DNA of 19,609 nucleotides from Acetatifactor sp. (GTDB lineage Bacteria; Bacillota; Clostridia; Lachnospirales; Lachnospiraceae): the NCBI GenBank assembly GCA_016303085.1, contig JAEDMI010000018.1:1-19609 (forward strand). The letters are read 5' to 3'. The notes below the pieces were generated by a model, which saw only the letters and a list, made by a program, of their open reading frames with translations, was not told the DNA's origin and searched no databases. Position 1 is the stretch's first letter. The number at the start of each line of letters is the position of its first letter. The translations under genes and the position numbers were made by a program. Below are positions 1-8,990 of this stretch, in pieces.

Positions 1-8
1 CGGAAAAA

Positions 9-713
9 ATGATGTCGGAAGAGAAGAAGAATACCCAGGCAGAGAAGGAACAGCACCGGGATGAGCGGATTGAGCAGACCGGTCAGGTGACGCTGGATGA
101 CAATACACAGATGGAAAACATTCATCTGATATCTATCATAGGTGAAATAGAAGGACATGATAATCTGAACAGTAACTCAAAAACTACAAAATATGAACAT
201 ATTCTTCCAAGTCTTGCAGCCATTGAGGACAGCAAGGATATTCAGGGTGTATTGGTGCTGCTGAATACGATGGGAGGAGATGTAGAAGCCGGACTTGCCA
301 TTGCAGAGATGATTGCATCCCTGAGCAAGCCCACGGTATCTCTTGTCCTTGGAGGAAGCCATTCCATAGGTGTTCCCATTGCGGTGAGCACGGACTATTC
401 CTTTATTGTTCCTACGGGGACTATGGTTATCCACCCGGTGCGCATGAACGGTATGGTGATTGGCGTACCTCAGACCTTTGAATACTTTAAACTGATTCAG
501 GACAGAATCACAGGCTTTGTGTGCGAACACTGCAAGATTGACAAAAACATGTTGGAACAGCTTATGACGGAGACAGGAATTCTGACCAAGGATGTGGGAA
601 CCATATTGGTTGGGGAAGAAGCTGTAAAGAGGGGAATTATCAATGAAGTCGGAGGAATCGATAAGGCCATGAAGAAGCTGCACATGATGATTCAAAGCGG
701 GAAAGGCAAATAA
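9..713 (+). CDS. tepA: ClpP-family serine peptidase, TepA-like
   Basis: This is a 234-residue protein of the ClpP/crotonase fold. The oxyanion-type hairpin reads NTMGGD (about residues 86-91). The likely nucleophile is Ser119 in GGSHSIG, the likely catalytic His142 lies in the IHP motif, and Asp195 is a plausible third triad member; these spacings resemble those of ClpP. The N-terminal 35 residues are charged and probably disordered. No signal peptide is visible, so it should act in the cytoplasm. In Bacillus the ClpP-like TepA gene sits next to spoIIIE, and here ftsK/spoIIIE follows, which supports the assignment. TepA was named for a role in preprotein translocation, but its substrates are poorly known. 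The start at 9 forms an ATGA overlap with a frame-1 TGA at 10-12 that could be the end of an upstream gene. A second ATG at 12 is equally usable. Confidence 0.85.
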   Translation: MMSEEKKNTQAEKEQHRDERIEQTGQVTLDDNTQMENIHLISIIGEIEGHDNLNSNSKTTKYEHILPSLAAIEDSKDIQGVLVLLNTMGGDVEAGLAIAEMIASLSKPTVSLVLGGSHSIGVPIAVSTDYSFIVPTGTMVIHPVRMNGMVIGVPQTFEYFKLIQDRITGFVCEHCKIDKNMLEQLMTETGILTKDVGTILVGEEAVKRGIINEVGGIDKAMKKLHMMIQSGKGK

Positions 714-723
714 AAAAACAGTG

Positions 724-752
724 GTGACAAGTCGCCGCAAAAATGATATACT
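724..752 (+). promoter_or_regulatory. Sigma-A promoter for ftsK operon, extended -10
   Basis: The -35 is GTGACA at 724-729 (5/6 match to TTGACA), followed by a 17-bp spacer and the -10 TATACT at 747-752. A TGA immediately before the -10 gives the TGn extended -10 element. The predicted start is near 759, leaving a leader of about 35 nt before ftsK with an AGGAGAGG ribosome site at 777-784. The -35 lies inside an imperfect inverted repeat (721-738). Confidence 0.7.
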
Positions 753-793
753 TTTTAAGTGTGACTAAAGTTTAACAGGAGAGGTATGATGAG

Positions 794-3475
794 ATGGCAG
801 GTTCTACCGGCAGAAGAACATCAACTTCAAATAATAGAAGAAGTACCGGAAAGTCAAATTCCGGCGTAAGAGGAAAGAAATCGGACAAGCATCAGGCGAC
901 AGCACAGGACAGCGCTCTGTTTCATGAAATAGGTCTGATTGTTCTGTTTGTTGCCATGGTTATTTTGTTTTGCTGTAATTTCGGCATTATAGGACCGGTG
1001 GGAGACGCAATCAGCGGCTTCCTTTTTGGCGTGTTCGGGCTGACGGCGTATGCTGCACCTGTACTTCTGTTTGTTGCGGTGGCATTTTGGTTTGCAAATG
1101 AAGGAAACCCAAATGCCGTGAGGAAGCTGGTTGCAGGTATCGTGCTGTTTTTTATGTTGGGAATCGTCTGCGATTTAATTGTGAAAAATGCAGCGTCAAT
1201 GGATAGATACAATCTGAAAACACTGTATGAAAGCTGCCGTGATTCCAAAACAGGAGGCGGGATTATTTCAGGAAGCCTGAGTTATATGCTGCAGCATTAT
1301 CTGGAGACCATAGGTACTGTGCTGGTGGTATTGCTCTTTACTGTGGTGAGCCTGATTCTGCTGACGGAGAAATCCCTGATTGACAGTGTAAAGAGCGGCG
1401 GAAGCCGGATGAGGGAACTGTCCAGAGAGGACGCGGAACGTCGGAGGGAAAATGCACAGCTGAGACGCATGGAGCAGGAAGAACTGCGGACAAAAAGAGA
1501 GGAAGAACGCAGGCTGAAGGCTGAGGAGAAGGAAAACCAGCGGATTCTGCGTATGGAGAAAAAAGTATCGGGTGTCATGATGGATACGGCACTGACGAAG
1601 CCTGAGGAACAGGGACATCGCGATGATATTCATGAAATTATGTTCTCTGAGGAACCGGACGAGGCAGAAGGAGTGGTTCGAGAGAAAGCGGTGTCATCGG
1701 GGATTGATTTTGATAAGGTCAGAATCAGAAGTATGCATCAGGTGACGTTCAATGAAACGGAGAAAAACGATGACCGGGGCACAGAAGAGGATTATGACGA
1801 CGGAGAGATTTTCCCGGTTCAAACGCCTCCGGTGAAACAGGAATTTCCGGAGCAGGCAATCCGGATACATAAAGAGGGAGTCGGGGAGGAGTCTGCACCA
1901 TTGCCGGCAAGGCCGGTTGCAAAGTTACCCTCCGAGAAGCCTCAGGCTGTGGCACCGGCTTCCGATATTCAGAAGGATATTGCACAGACAGAGAAAAAGG
2001 TACCGAAAAAATATATGTTCCCTCCCCTTTCCAGACTACAGAAGGGAGTGGCTGCCACGGGAGACTCAACAAGGGAACTGAAGGAGACGGCTATGCGTCT
2101 TCAGCAGACCCTGAATACCTTCGGTGTCAAGGTAACAATTACAGATATCAGCCAGGGCCCCAGTGTTACCCGGTATGAACTACAGCCGGAACAGGGTGTG
2201 AAGGTGTCTAAGATTGTGGGACTTGCGGACGATATCAAGTTGAATCTTGCTGCAACCGACATCAGAATCGAAGCACCTATTCCGGGCAAGGCGGCAATCG
2301 GCATTGAAGTGCCCAACAAGGAGAATATACCCGTTGCGCTCCGGGATCTTTTGGAGAGCAGGGAGTTTCGGGATTTCCCCTCCAATATTGCTTTTGCCGT
2401 AGGAAAAGATATTGCGGGACAGGTGGTGGTGACAGACATTGCAAAAATGCCCCATATGCTGATTGCGGGAGCTACCGGTTCCGGTAAATCCGTGTGTATC
2501 AACACTATCATCATGAGTATTCTTTACAAGGCTCACCCCGATGATGTCAAACTCATAATGATTGACCCCAAGGTGGTAGAACTCAGCGTTTACAACGGAA
2601 TCCCTCATCTGTTGATTCCCGTGGTGACAGACCCCAAAAAGGCATCCGCGGCATTGCACTGGGGCGTATCCGAGATGGAAGACCGCTATCGTAAATTTGC
2701 GGATTTGAATGTAAGAGATTTGAAGGGCTACAACAAAAAAGTGGAGGCAATGCAGGAGAGCGGCGATGAGAATGCGCCCAAAAAGCTGCCTCAAATTGTT
2801 ATCATTGTAGATGAGCTTGCTGACTTGATGATGGTGTGTCCCGGAGAAGTAGAGGAATCTATCTGTCGTCTGGCGCAGCTCGCAAGAGCGGCGGGGATTC
2901 ATCTGATTATTGCGACCCAGCGGCCCAGCGTAGATGTTATCACCGGATTAATCAAGGCGAATATGCCCAGCCGTGTGGCGTTCTCTGTATCCAGCGGTGT
3001 GGATTCCCGTACCATTCTGGATATGAACGGCGCGGAGAAACTGTTAGGTAAGGGTGACATGCTGTTTTATCCGCAGGGATACACAAAACCTGCCCGTATT
3101 CAGGGAGCTTTTGTTTCCGATAAGGAAGTGTCGGATGTGGTAGATTTCCTGAAAAATCAGGCTTTGGGCAATACCTATGCAGAGGATATTGAGGAAAAGA
3201 TAAAAAGTATGGACAGTGGGGCAGGAGTTTTGTCAGGAGATTCCGGCTCACAACTGGACGAGCTGTTTGAAAAGGCGGGACGGTTCATTATTGAGAAGGA
3301 CAAGGCTTCCATCGGTATGCTCCAGCGTGTACTGAAAATCGGATTCAACCGTGCGGCGAGAATCATGGATCAGCTCTGTGAATACGGAGTGGTAGGAGAA
3401 GAAGAGGGCACAAAGCCCAGAAAGATTCTGATGAGTCCGGAACAGTTTGAGCAACTGATAGAAGAAATCATATAG
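794..3475 (+). CDS. ftsK: DNA translocase FtsK/SpoIIIE
   Basis: This 893-residue protein is an ATP-driven, membrane-anchored DNA pump that clears chromosomal DNA from the division septum, or moves it into the forespore. The N-terminus is basic and is followed by about four membrane segments (near residues 46-66, 76-98, 112-130 and 172-190). A long charged, partly coiled-coil linker runs from about 200 to 410. The motor follows, with Walker A GATGSGKS at 559-566 and Walker B IIVDE ending near Asp673. The C-terminal winged-helix gamma domain (about 820-885) is the part that reads KOPS/SRS orientation sequences in the family. Length and order match full-length FtsK/SpoIIIE. The start at 794 has a strong AGGAGAGG site 9 nt upstream. 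Sequence alone does not say whether it serves vegetative division, sporulation or both. Confidence 0.97.
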   Translation: MAGSTGRRTSTSNNRRSTGKSNSGVRGKKSDKHQATAQDSALFHEIGLIVLFVAMVILFCCNFGIIGPVGDAISGFLFGVFGLTAYAAPVLLFVAVAFWFANEGNPNAVRKLVAGIVLFFMLGIVCDLIVKNAASMDRYNLKTLYESCRDSKTGGGIISGSLSYMLQHYLETIGTVLVVLLFTVVSLILLTEKSLIDSVKSGGSRMRELSREDAERRRENAQLRRMEQEELRTKREEERRLKAEEKENQRILRMEKKVSGVMMDTALTKPEEQGHRDDIHEIMFSEEPDEAEGVVREKAVSSGIDFDKVRIRSMHQVTFNETEKNDDRGTEEDYDDGEIFPVQTPPVKQEFPEQAIRIHKEGVGEESAPLPARPVAKLPSEKPQAVAPASDIQKDIAQTEKKVPKKYMFPPLSRLQKGVAATGDSTRELKETAMRLQQTLNTFGVKVTITDISQGPSVTRYELQPEQGVKVSKIVGLADDIKLNLAATDIRIEAPIPGKAAIGIEVPNKENIPVALRDLLESREFRDFPSNIAFAVGKDIAGQVVVTDIAKMPHMLIAGATGSGKSVCINTIIMSILYKAHPDDVKLIMIDPKVVELSVYNGIPHLLIPVVTDPKKASAALHWGVSEMEDRYRKFADLNVRDLKGYNKKVEAMQESGDENAPKKLPQIVIIVDELADLMMVCPGEVEESICRLAQLARAAGIHLIIATQRPSVDVITGLIKANMPSRVAFSVSSGVDSRTILDMNGAEKLLGKGDMLFYPQGYTKPARIQGAFVSDKEVSDVVDFLKNQALGNTYAEDIEEKIKSMDSGAGVLSGDSGSQLDELFEKAGRFIIEKDKASIGMLQRVLKIGFNRAARIMDQLCEYGVVGEEEGTKPRKILMSPEQFEQLIEEII

Positions 3476-3492
3476 AGAAAGGAATCGGGAAC

Positions 3493-5163
3493 GTGAAGAC
3501 GGATATTGAAATTGCACAGGAAGCGGTAATGGAGCCCATAGAAAAAGTTGCCGGAACGCTGGGAATGTCTGCGGATGACCTGGAGCTTTACGGAAAGTAC
3601 AAGGCAAAATTGACAGAGGAGTATTTGGAAAGTCTGGAAAGCAGACCTGACGGCAAACTGATTTTGGTGACGGCTATCAACCCGACTCCGGCGGGAGAGG
3701 GAAAAACAACCACCACCGTCGGACTGGGACAGGCATTCGGCCGGCTGGGAAAGAATGCAGTAATTGCATTGCGTGAGCCTTCTTTGGGTCCCTGTTTTGG
3801 TATCAAAGGCGGAGCTGCGGGCGGCGGATATGCCCAGGTAGTTCCCATGGAGGAGCTGAATCTGCATTTTACAGGGGATTTCCATGCCATTACCTCTGCA
3901 AATAATTTGCTGGCAGCTTTATTGGACAATCATATCCAGCAGGGAAATGAGCTTCAGATTGATACAAGACAGATTGTATGGAAGCGCTGCATGGATATGA
4001 ACGACAGAGTGCTTCGAAACATTGTGGTGGGTCTTGGCAGCAAGATGGATGGTTTTGTACGCGAAGATCACTTTGTTATCACTGTTGCAAGTGAGATTAT
4101 GGCAATTCTGTGTCTTGCCGACAATATGAAGGATTTGAAGGAGAGACTGTCCCGTATTATTGTAGCTTACAACTACAACGGTGAGCCGGTGACGGCCGGT
4201 GATTTGCAGGCAGTCGGAGCTATGGCGGCACTATTAAAGGATGCGCTGAAGCCAAATCTGATTCAGACGTTGGAACATACACCTGCGCTGGTTCATGGCG
4301 GACCTTTTGCAAATATTGCTCACGGATGTAATTCCGTGCGGGCAACCAAGGCAGCATTAAAAATGGCGGATTACTGTATTACAGAGGCGGGATTTGGTGC
4401 CGATCTCGGAGCGGAGAAATTCTTTGATATCAAGTGCCGTATGACAGGACTGAAACCGGACGCAGTTGTGCTGGTTGCAACAGTACGTGCGCTGAAATAT
4501 AACGGTGGTGTGGCAAAGGAGGAACTGAGTACAGAGAATCTTGAGGCTCTGAAAAGGGGAATCGTGAATCTGGAAAAGCATATCGAGAATTTACAGAAGT
4601 ACGGTGTACCTGTGGTAGTGACCTTGAATTCTTTTGTGACGGATACACCGGCGGAAATCGGGTTTGTAAAAGAGTTCTGTGAAGCTAAAAGCTGTGAATT
4701 TGCTCTGTCAGAAGTTTGGGCAAAGGGCGGCGAAGGAGGAATTGCTTTGGCGGAAAAGGTGTTGGAGACTCTGGAGAAAAGGAAAAGCAATTTCCGTTTG
4801 CTCTATGAGGAAGAACTGTCTCTTGAGGAGAAAATTCAGACCATTGCCACAGAAATTTACGGCGCAGGGAGTGTCAGTTTTACGGCAGCGGCAAAGAAAC
4901 AGCTGCAGAAGCTGGCAGATTTGGGATTTGGTAAGCTTCCCGTCTGTATGGCAAAAAACCAATATTCTCTTTCGGACAACCCCAAACTGTTGGGAAGACC
5001 CGAGGGCTTTGAACTTACCGTGAGAGAAGTTTATGTATCTGCGGGAGCGGGCTTTGTGGTGGCACTGACCGGCGATGTGGTGACGATGCCGGGGCTTTCA
5101 AAGAAACCGTCTGCCTATGGAATTGATGTGAATGAAAATGGAGTAATTACCGGTTTGTTCTAA
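3493..5163 (+). CDS. fhs: Formate--tetrahydrofolate ligase
   Basis: This 556-residue enzyme makes 10-formyl-tetrahydrofolate from formate, THF and ATP in the cytoplasm. It feeds purine and formyl-Met synthesis and, in acetogens, the methyl branch of the Wood-Ljungdahl pathway. The ATP-binding loop TPAGEGKTT is at 65-73, followed by the family hallmark REPSLGPCFGIKGGAAGG from 94. The C-terminal end (PGLSKKPSAYGIDVNENG) is also typical. Length is normal for the homotetrameric bacterial enzyme. Translation begins at GTG 3493, preceded by AAAGGA at 3478-3483 with a 9-nt gap. Only 17 bp separate it from ftsK, with no terminator or promoter between them, so cotranscription is likely. No other Wood-Ljungdahl genes are in the window, so acetogenesis cannot be concluded. 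Confidence 0.98.
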   Translation: MKTDIEIAQEAVMEPIEKVAGTLGMSADDLELYGKYKAKLTEEYLESLESRPDGKLILVTAINPTPAGEGKTTTTVGLGQAFGRLGKNAVIALREPSLGPCFGIKGGAAGGGYAQVVPMEELNLHFTGDFHAITSANNLLAALLDNHIQQGNELQIDTRQIVWKRCMDMNDRVLRNIVVGLGSKMDGFVREDHFVITVASEIMAILCLADNMKDLKERLSRIIVAYNYNGEPVTAGDLQAVGAMAALLKDALKPNLIQTLEHTPALVHGGPFANIAHGCNSVRATKAALKMADYCITEAGFGADLGAEKFFDIKCRMTGLKPDAVVLVATVRALKYNGGVAKEELSTENLEALKRGIVNLEKHIENLQKYGVPVVVTLNSFVTDTPAEIGFVKEFCEAKSCEFALSEVWAKGGEGGIALAEKVLETLEKRKSNFRLLYEEELSLEEKIQTIATEIYGAGSVSFTAAAKKQLQKLADLGFGKLPVCMAKNQYSLSDNPKLLGRPEGFELTVREVYVSAGAGFVVALTGDVVTMPGLSKKPSAYGIDVNENGVITGLF

Positions 5164-5192
5164 GTTATGAGTAAAGAGAGGAACCCAGGGTT

Positions 5193-6614
5193 ATGAAATG
5201 TCCCAACTGCGGAGAAGAAATGGCCGAGGGCACTTTATATTGTGAACATTGCGGAGAAGATATACATATTGTACCTGACTTTGAGCCTGAACTGGAATCG
5301 AATCTGGGGAAGAACATAAGCGGTATCATGGAGGAACTGGAGGAACAGTCTCATGAAAGCGGGGAGTCTGATGAATCCGTGGAGAGTGTACCGAAAAAGC
5401 ACCGGGGCTGGAAGCTGGTGATAGCTTTTCTGTTACTTGTTGTCTTGGCGTCAATGGGCATGGGAATATGGGTGTATTTGTATAATTCCGAAGAGTATCA
5501 GGTGAGCCGGGCAATGCGGTATGCGGAGGATGGCGCATACGACAGAGCTATTGCCGGTTATATGCGCGCGCTTGAACTGAACGAAGGAGATATTGAACTT
5601 CGATTCAAGCTGGCAGAAGTCTATTTGATGAAAGGAAACAAAATTGAATACGAGTATCTTCTGAGAGAAATAGCGGGAGATAAGAATGCGTCAGAGGAGC
5701 AGCTGGACAGGGCATACGGAAAACTGATTGCAATATATCGGGCCAGAGAAGACTATCAGACCATCAATGATTTACTATTGGCAAGCAATGATGAGAATCT
5801 GATTTCTACCTATCAGAGCTATATTGCCCGTGCCCCTGAGTTCAGCATTAAGGAAGGATACTATACGACCATTCAGCCCTTGAAGCTGACTTCCTTTGGA
5901 ACGGGGAAAATATACTATACCACGGACGGAACCGATCCTGACGAGAACAGTAACCAGTATATTACTCCAATTTTGTTGGAAAACGGAGATTACTGTATTA
6001 AAGCGGTGTTCGTCAATGATAACGGCATTGTCAGTGATGTTGCCGTGGGAGAGTACCATATCGATAATGATGAAATCCCTGCACCTGAAATCAGTATTAT
6101 CGGTGGGGAGTACAGTTTTCCCATGTATATTGAAGTCCTGAACGAGGATAAAGAGGATATATATTATACCACTGACGGAAGTGACCCTACTTATTTTTCA
6201 TCTGTTTATACAGGTCCTATTCCAATGCCGCTTGGTAAGACAGTTTATAAATTTGCAAGAATTGTGGACGGAGTAACCGGAAATATTGCCGAGGAAGTCT
6301 ATAAATTTGAACTGAATACGGATTATACACCGGCTGAAGCCGTGGAGGGTATTCTGCAGTACTATATAGACAGTGGCAGGGTGCGTGACCGCGAGGGACA
6401 TTTTAATGAGTCCGAGGACATGTACAAATTTTATTATCAGTATGTTATCAATATCAACGAAATCAGTGATTTTTATGTAATATCGGTTTATCAGTCTTCA
6501 AACGGTACATTGACCAGAACGGGAACGGATTATGCGGTCAATGTATACACGAAGGAGCAATTCAAGCTGCAGCAGGATAACCAGGGACGGTATGAACTGA
6601 CAGCTTTAGAATAA
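5193..6614 (+). CDS. Zinc-ribbon, TPR and chitobiase-C-like repeat membrane protein
   Basis: I do not recognise a named gene. The 473-residue protein opens with a zinc ribbon carrying two CxxC knuckles (Cys3, Cys6, Cys17, Cys20). An acidic linker follows, then one membrane helix at about 74-97 preceded by basic residues (KKHRGWK), so the ribbon should be cytoplasmic and the rest outside. Residues 102-185 look like two TPR-type helical repeats (YDRAIAGYMRALELN). Two copies of a beta domain resembling the chitobiase/beta-hexosaminidase C-terminal module follow, each marked by YYTTDGTDP or YYTTDGSDP (241-249 and 324-332). The last 95 or so residues match nothing I know. It lies 29 bp after fhs and 35 bp before nfnA, and probably shares their transcript. 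A role in envelope sensing or anchoring is possible but unproven. Confidence 0.85.
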   Translation: MKCPNCGEEMAEGTLYCEHCGEDIHIVPDFEPELESNLGKNISGIMEELEEQSHESGESDESVESVPKKHRGWKLVIAFLLLVVLASMGMGIWVYLYNSEEYQVSRAMRYAEDGAYDRAIAGYMRALELNEGDIELRFKLAEVYLMKGNKIEYEYLLREIAGDKNASEEQLDRAYGKLIAIYRAREDYQTINDLLLASNDENLISTYQSYIARAPEFSIKEGYYTTIQPLKLTSFGTGKIYYTTDGTDPDENSNQYITPILLENGDYCIKAVFVNDNGIVSDVAVGEYHIDNDEIPAPEISIIGGEYSFPMYIEVLNEDKEDIYYTTDGSDPTYFSSVYTGPIPMPLGKTVYKFARIVDGVTGNIAEEVYKFELNTDYTPAEAVEGILQYYIDSGRVRDREGHFNESEDMYKFYYQYVININEISDFYVISVYQSSNGTLTRTGTDYAVNVYTKEQFKLQQDNQGRYELTALE

Positions 6615-6636
6615 TTTAATTCCCAATGAGGGGAAT

Positions 6637-6646
6637 GGAGAGGTGG
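6637..6646 (+). promoter_or_regulatory. Ribosome binding site that fixes the nfnA start
   Basis: The purine-rich GGAGAGGTGG sits just before ATG 6650. The in-frame upstream ATGs (6626 and 6635) lack any such site; 6635 lies immediately before and overlaps this one. Starting at 6650 gives MYRIVKKEEL, the usual beginning of this family. Confidence 0.75.
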
Positions 6647-6649
6647 ATT

Positions 6650-7525
6650 ATGTACAGAATTGTAAAAAAGGAAGAGCTGACCACAAACATTTATCTGATG
6701 GATGTGGAAGCAAAAAGAGTGGCAAAGGCTTGTATGCCCGGGCAGTTTGTCATTGTGCGAATGGGGGAGGACGGAGAACGTATTCCTCTGACTATCTGTG
6801 ATTACAACAGGGAAAAGGGAACCGTTACCATCGTGTTCCAGTGTGTGGGCGCTGCCACGAAAATGATGGCGGATTTGAAAGTGGGAGATGCTTTCCACGA
6901 TTTTGTGGGACCTTTGGGCTGCCCTTCTGAACTGGTGAAGGAAACACCGGAGGAGTTGAAAAAGAAAAAGATTCTGTTTGTAGCCGGAGGCGTTGGCGCG
7001 GCCCCTGTTTATCCTCAGGTAAAGTGGTTGCATGAGAACGGTGTGGATGCGGATGTCATCGTGGGAAGCAAGACAAAGAGCCTGTTAATTCTGGAGAAGG
7101 AGATGGAAGCGGTAGCAGGAAATCTCTATATTACAACAGATGACGGCTCCTATGGCAGAAGCGGCATGGTAACCCAGACAATCAAAGACCTTGTGGCAGA
7201 GGGAAAGCAGTATGATGTGTGTATAGCCATCGGTCCTATGATTATGATGAAATTTGTATGTCTTTTGACAAAGGAACTGAACATTCCTACTGTGGTAAGC
7301 CTGAATCCGATTATGGTGGACGGAACGGGAATGTGCGGTGCGTGTCGTGTGACTGTGAACGGTAAAGTGAAGTTTGCATGTGTGGACGGTCCCGAGTTTG
7401 ACGGACATGCAGTGAATTTTGACGAAGCAATGAGACGCCAGCAGATTTATAAGACTGCGGAGGGCAGAGCCATGCTGAAGCTGGAAGAGGGGGAAACACA
7501 CCACGGCGGATGCGGACAGTGCTAA
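6650..7525 (+). CDS. nfnA: NADH-dependent reduced ferredoxin:NADP+ oxidoreductase, small subunit NfnA
   Basis: This 291-residue FAD/NAD(H) and [2Fe-2S] protein belongs to the ferredoxin-NADP reductase-like family, also annotated as sulfide dehydrogenase SudB. Flavin binding is marked by RIPLTI (44-49) and nucleotide binding by GGVGAAP (113-119). The [2Fe-2S] site is the MCGACR region with Cys229, Cys232 and Cys244. In characterised Nfn the fourth ligand is an Asp, and Asp224 in VDGTGMCG fits. With NfnB it forms the cytoplasmic flavin-based bifurcating complex that couples NADH and reduced ferredoxin oxidation to NADPH formation. nfnB follows 51 bp later. The extra upstream in-frame codons (from 6626) are left out because they have no ribosome site and do not fit the family N-terminus. 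A dihydroorotate dehydrogenase PyrK-like role is less likely because NfnB is the partner. Confidence 0.92.
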   Translation: MYRIVKKEELTTNIYLMDVEAKRVAKACMPGQFVIVRMGEDGERIPLTICDYNREKGTVTIVFQCVGAATKMMADLKVGDAFHDFVGPLGCPSELVKETPEELKKKKILFVAGGVGAAPVYPQVKWLHENGVDADVIVGSKTKSLLILEKEMEAVAGNLYITTDDGSYGRSGMVTQTIKDLVAEGKQYDVCIAIGPMIMMKFVCLLTKELNIPTVVSLNPIMVDGTGMCGACRVTVNGKVKFACVDGPEFDGHAVNFDEAMRRQQIYKTAEGRAMLKLEEGETHHGGCGQC

Positions 7526-7576
7526 GGAAAGGTTCCCTGTGAAAATAAAATGAAATGAGAAAGGGCTAGGTTAGAG

Positions 7577-8962
7577 ATGGACGTGTTAAATAAAGTGCCT
7601 GTCAGAGAGCAGGACGCAAAGGAGCGTGCCACAAACTTTGAAGAAGTTTGTCTGGGTTATAATCAGGAGGAAGCGATGTGCGAGGCTTCCAGATGTATCA
7701 ACTGTAAGAATGCACAGTGTGTGAAGGGCTGTCCCGTTGCCATTGATATTCCTGCATTTATCCATGAAGTTAAAGAAGGAAATATTGAGGAAGCATACAA
7801 GATTATCAGTCAGTCCAGCGCACTGCCTGCCGTATGCGGACGTGTATGTCCTCAGGAGAGCCAGTGCGAAGGTAAATGTATCCGTGGTATCAAGGGTGAT
7901 CCGATTTCCATTGGCAAGCTGGAGAGATTTGTGGCTGATTGGGCGAGAGAAAAGGGAATCAAGCCCGAGGGAGCAAAGGAGAAAAAAGGAAAGAGTGTTG
8001 CTGTCATCGGTTCCGGCCCAGCAGGTCTGACCTGCGCCGGAGACCTGGCAAAGATGGGGTATGATGTGACTATCTTTGAGGCTCTGCATGAGCCGGGCGG
8101 AGTGCTTGTTTACGGTATTCCCGAGTTCCGTCTTCCCAAGAAAGCTGTGGTAGCTAAAGAAATCGAGAATGTAAAAGCACTGGGTGTGAAAATTGAGACC
8201 AATGTAGTAGTGGGCAAATCTGTTACCATCGATGAACTGATTGAGGAGGAAGGCTTTGACGCTGTGTTTATCGGCTCCGGTGCGGGACTTCCCAAGTTCA
8301 TGGGTATTCCGGGCGAAAACTCCAACGGCGTATTTTCTGCTAACGAATACCTGACAAGAAGCAACCTGATGAAGGCCTTTGACGAAAATTCCAACACACC
8401 TATCATGAAGAGTAAAAAGGTAGCTGTTGTGGGAGGCGGCAATGTCGCCATGGATGCTGCCAGAACGGCACTTCGTCTCGGTGCGGAGGTACATATTGTC
8501 TACAGAAGAAGTGAGGAGGAACTTCCCGCCAGAGTGGAGGAGGTTCACCACGCAAAGGAAGAGGGAATCATTTTTGACCTTCTGACAAATCCTGTTGAAA
8601 TCCTCGCTGATGAGAAGGGCTGGGTGACAGGAATGAAGTGTATCAAAATGGAATTGGGTGAGCCCGACGCATCGGGACGTCGTCGTCCGGTGGAAGTACC
8701 CGGTTCAGAATTTGTCATAGAACTGGATACGGTTATTATGTCTCTCGGAACCTCTCCGAATCCGCTGATTTCTTCGACTACGGAAGGACTTGAAACAAAT
8801 AAGTGGAAGTGTATCGTAGCTGAGGAGGAAAACGGACAGACAAGTAAAGCGGGGGTTTACGCCGGAGGTGATGCCGTAACCGGAGCTGCTACGGTAATTT
8901 TGGCTATGGGGGCAGGAAAAGCAGCAGCAAAGGGAATCGATGAGTACTTAAGCAAAAGATAA
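7577..8962 (+). CDS. nfnB: NADH-dependent reduced ferredoxin:NADP+ oxidoreductase, large subunit NfnB
   Basis: This 461-residue protein is related to the GltD subunit of glutamate synthase. The N-terminal iron-sulfur domain has Cys40, Cys43, Cys48 and Cys52, then Cys87, Cys91, Cys97 and Cys101, matching two [4Fe-4S] sites. The first dinucleotide fold (GSGPAG, 145-150) should bind the bifurcating FAD. The second (GGGNVAMDAA, about 286-295) should bind NADP(H). The C-terminal GVYAGGDAVTGAATVILAMG closes the flavin site. The start MDVLNKVPVREQ is typical of NfnB/SudA. With nfnA immediately upstream and no GltB large subunit in the window, NfnAB is far more likely than glutamate synthase. The complex balances NADH, NADPH and ferredoxin pools in fermentative anaerobes. 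Confidence 0.94.
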   Translation: MDVLNKVPVREQDAKERATNFEEVCLGYNQEEAMCEASRCINCKNAQCVKGCPVAIDIPAFIHEVKEGNIEEAYKIISQSSALPAVCGRVCPQESQCEGKCIRGIKGDPISIGKLERFVADWAREKGIKPEGAKEKKGKSVAVIGSGPAGLTCAGDLAKMGYDVTIFEALHEPGGVLVYGIPEFRLPKKAVVAKEIENVKALGVKIETNVVVGKSVTIDELIEEEGFDAVFIGSGAGLPKFMGIPGENSNGVFSANEYLTRSNLMKAFDENSNTPIMKSKKVAVVGGGNVAMDAARTALRLGAEVHIVYRRSEEELPARVEEVHHAKEEGIIFDLLTNPVEILADEKGWVTGMKCIKMELGEPDASGRRRPVEVPGSEFVIELDTVIMSLGTSPNPLISSTTEGLETNKWKCIVAEEENGQTSKAGVYAGGDAVTGAATVILAMGAGKAAAKGIDEYLSKR

Positions 8963-8990
8963 AACATTTGGGGAAAGAAGGTAGAAGGGT

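Noticed and set aside
1..12. Tail of an upstream gene ending at TGA 10-12
   Set aside because: Three codons and an ATGA overlap are suggestive but far too little to call a gene or name it.
721..738. Hairpin after the ClpP-like gene as a terminator
   Set aside because: On the + strand it is followed by A residues, not T residues. It would have a T tract only on the minus strand, where no gene is present.
6626..6649. Longer nfnA start at 6626
   Set aside because: The upstream ATG has no ribosome site, and the GGAGAGGTGG at 6637-6646 points to ATG 6650.
7586..8551. Long minus-strand open frame opposite nfnB
   Set aside because: It is a shadow of a strongly supported gene, has no recognisable domain and reads as typical antisense composition. 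Other minus-strand frames in the window are rejected on the same grounds.
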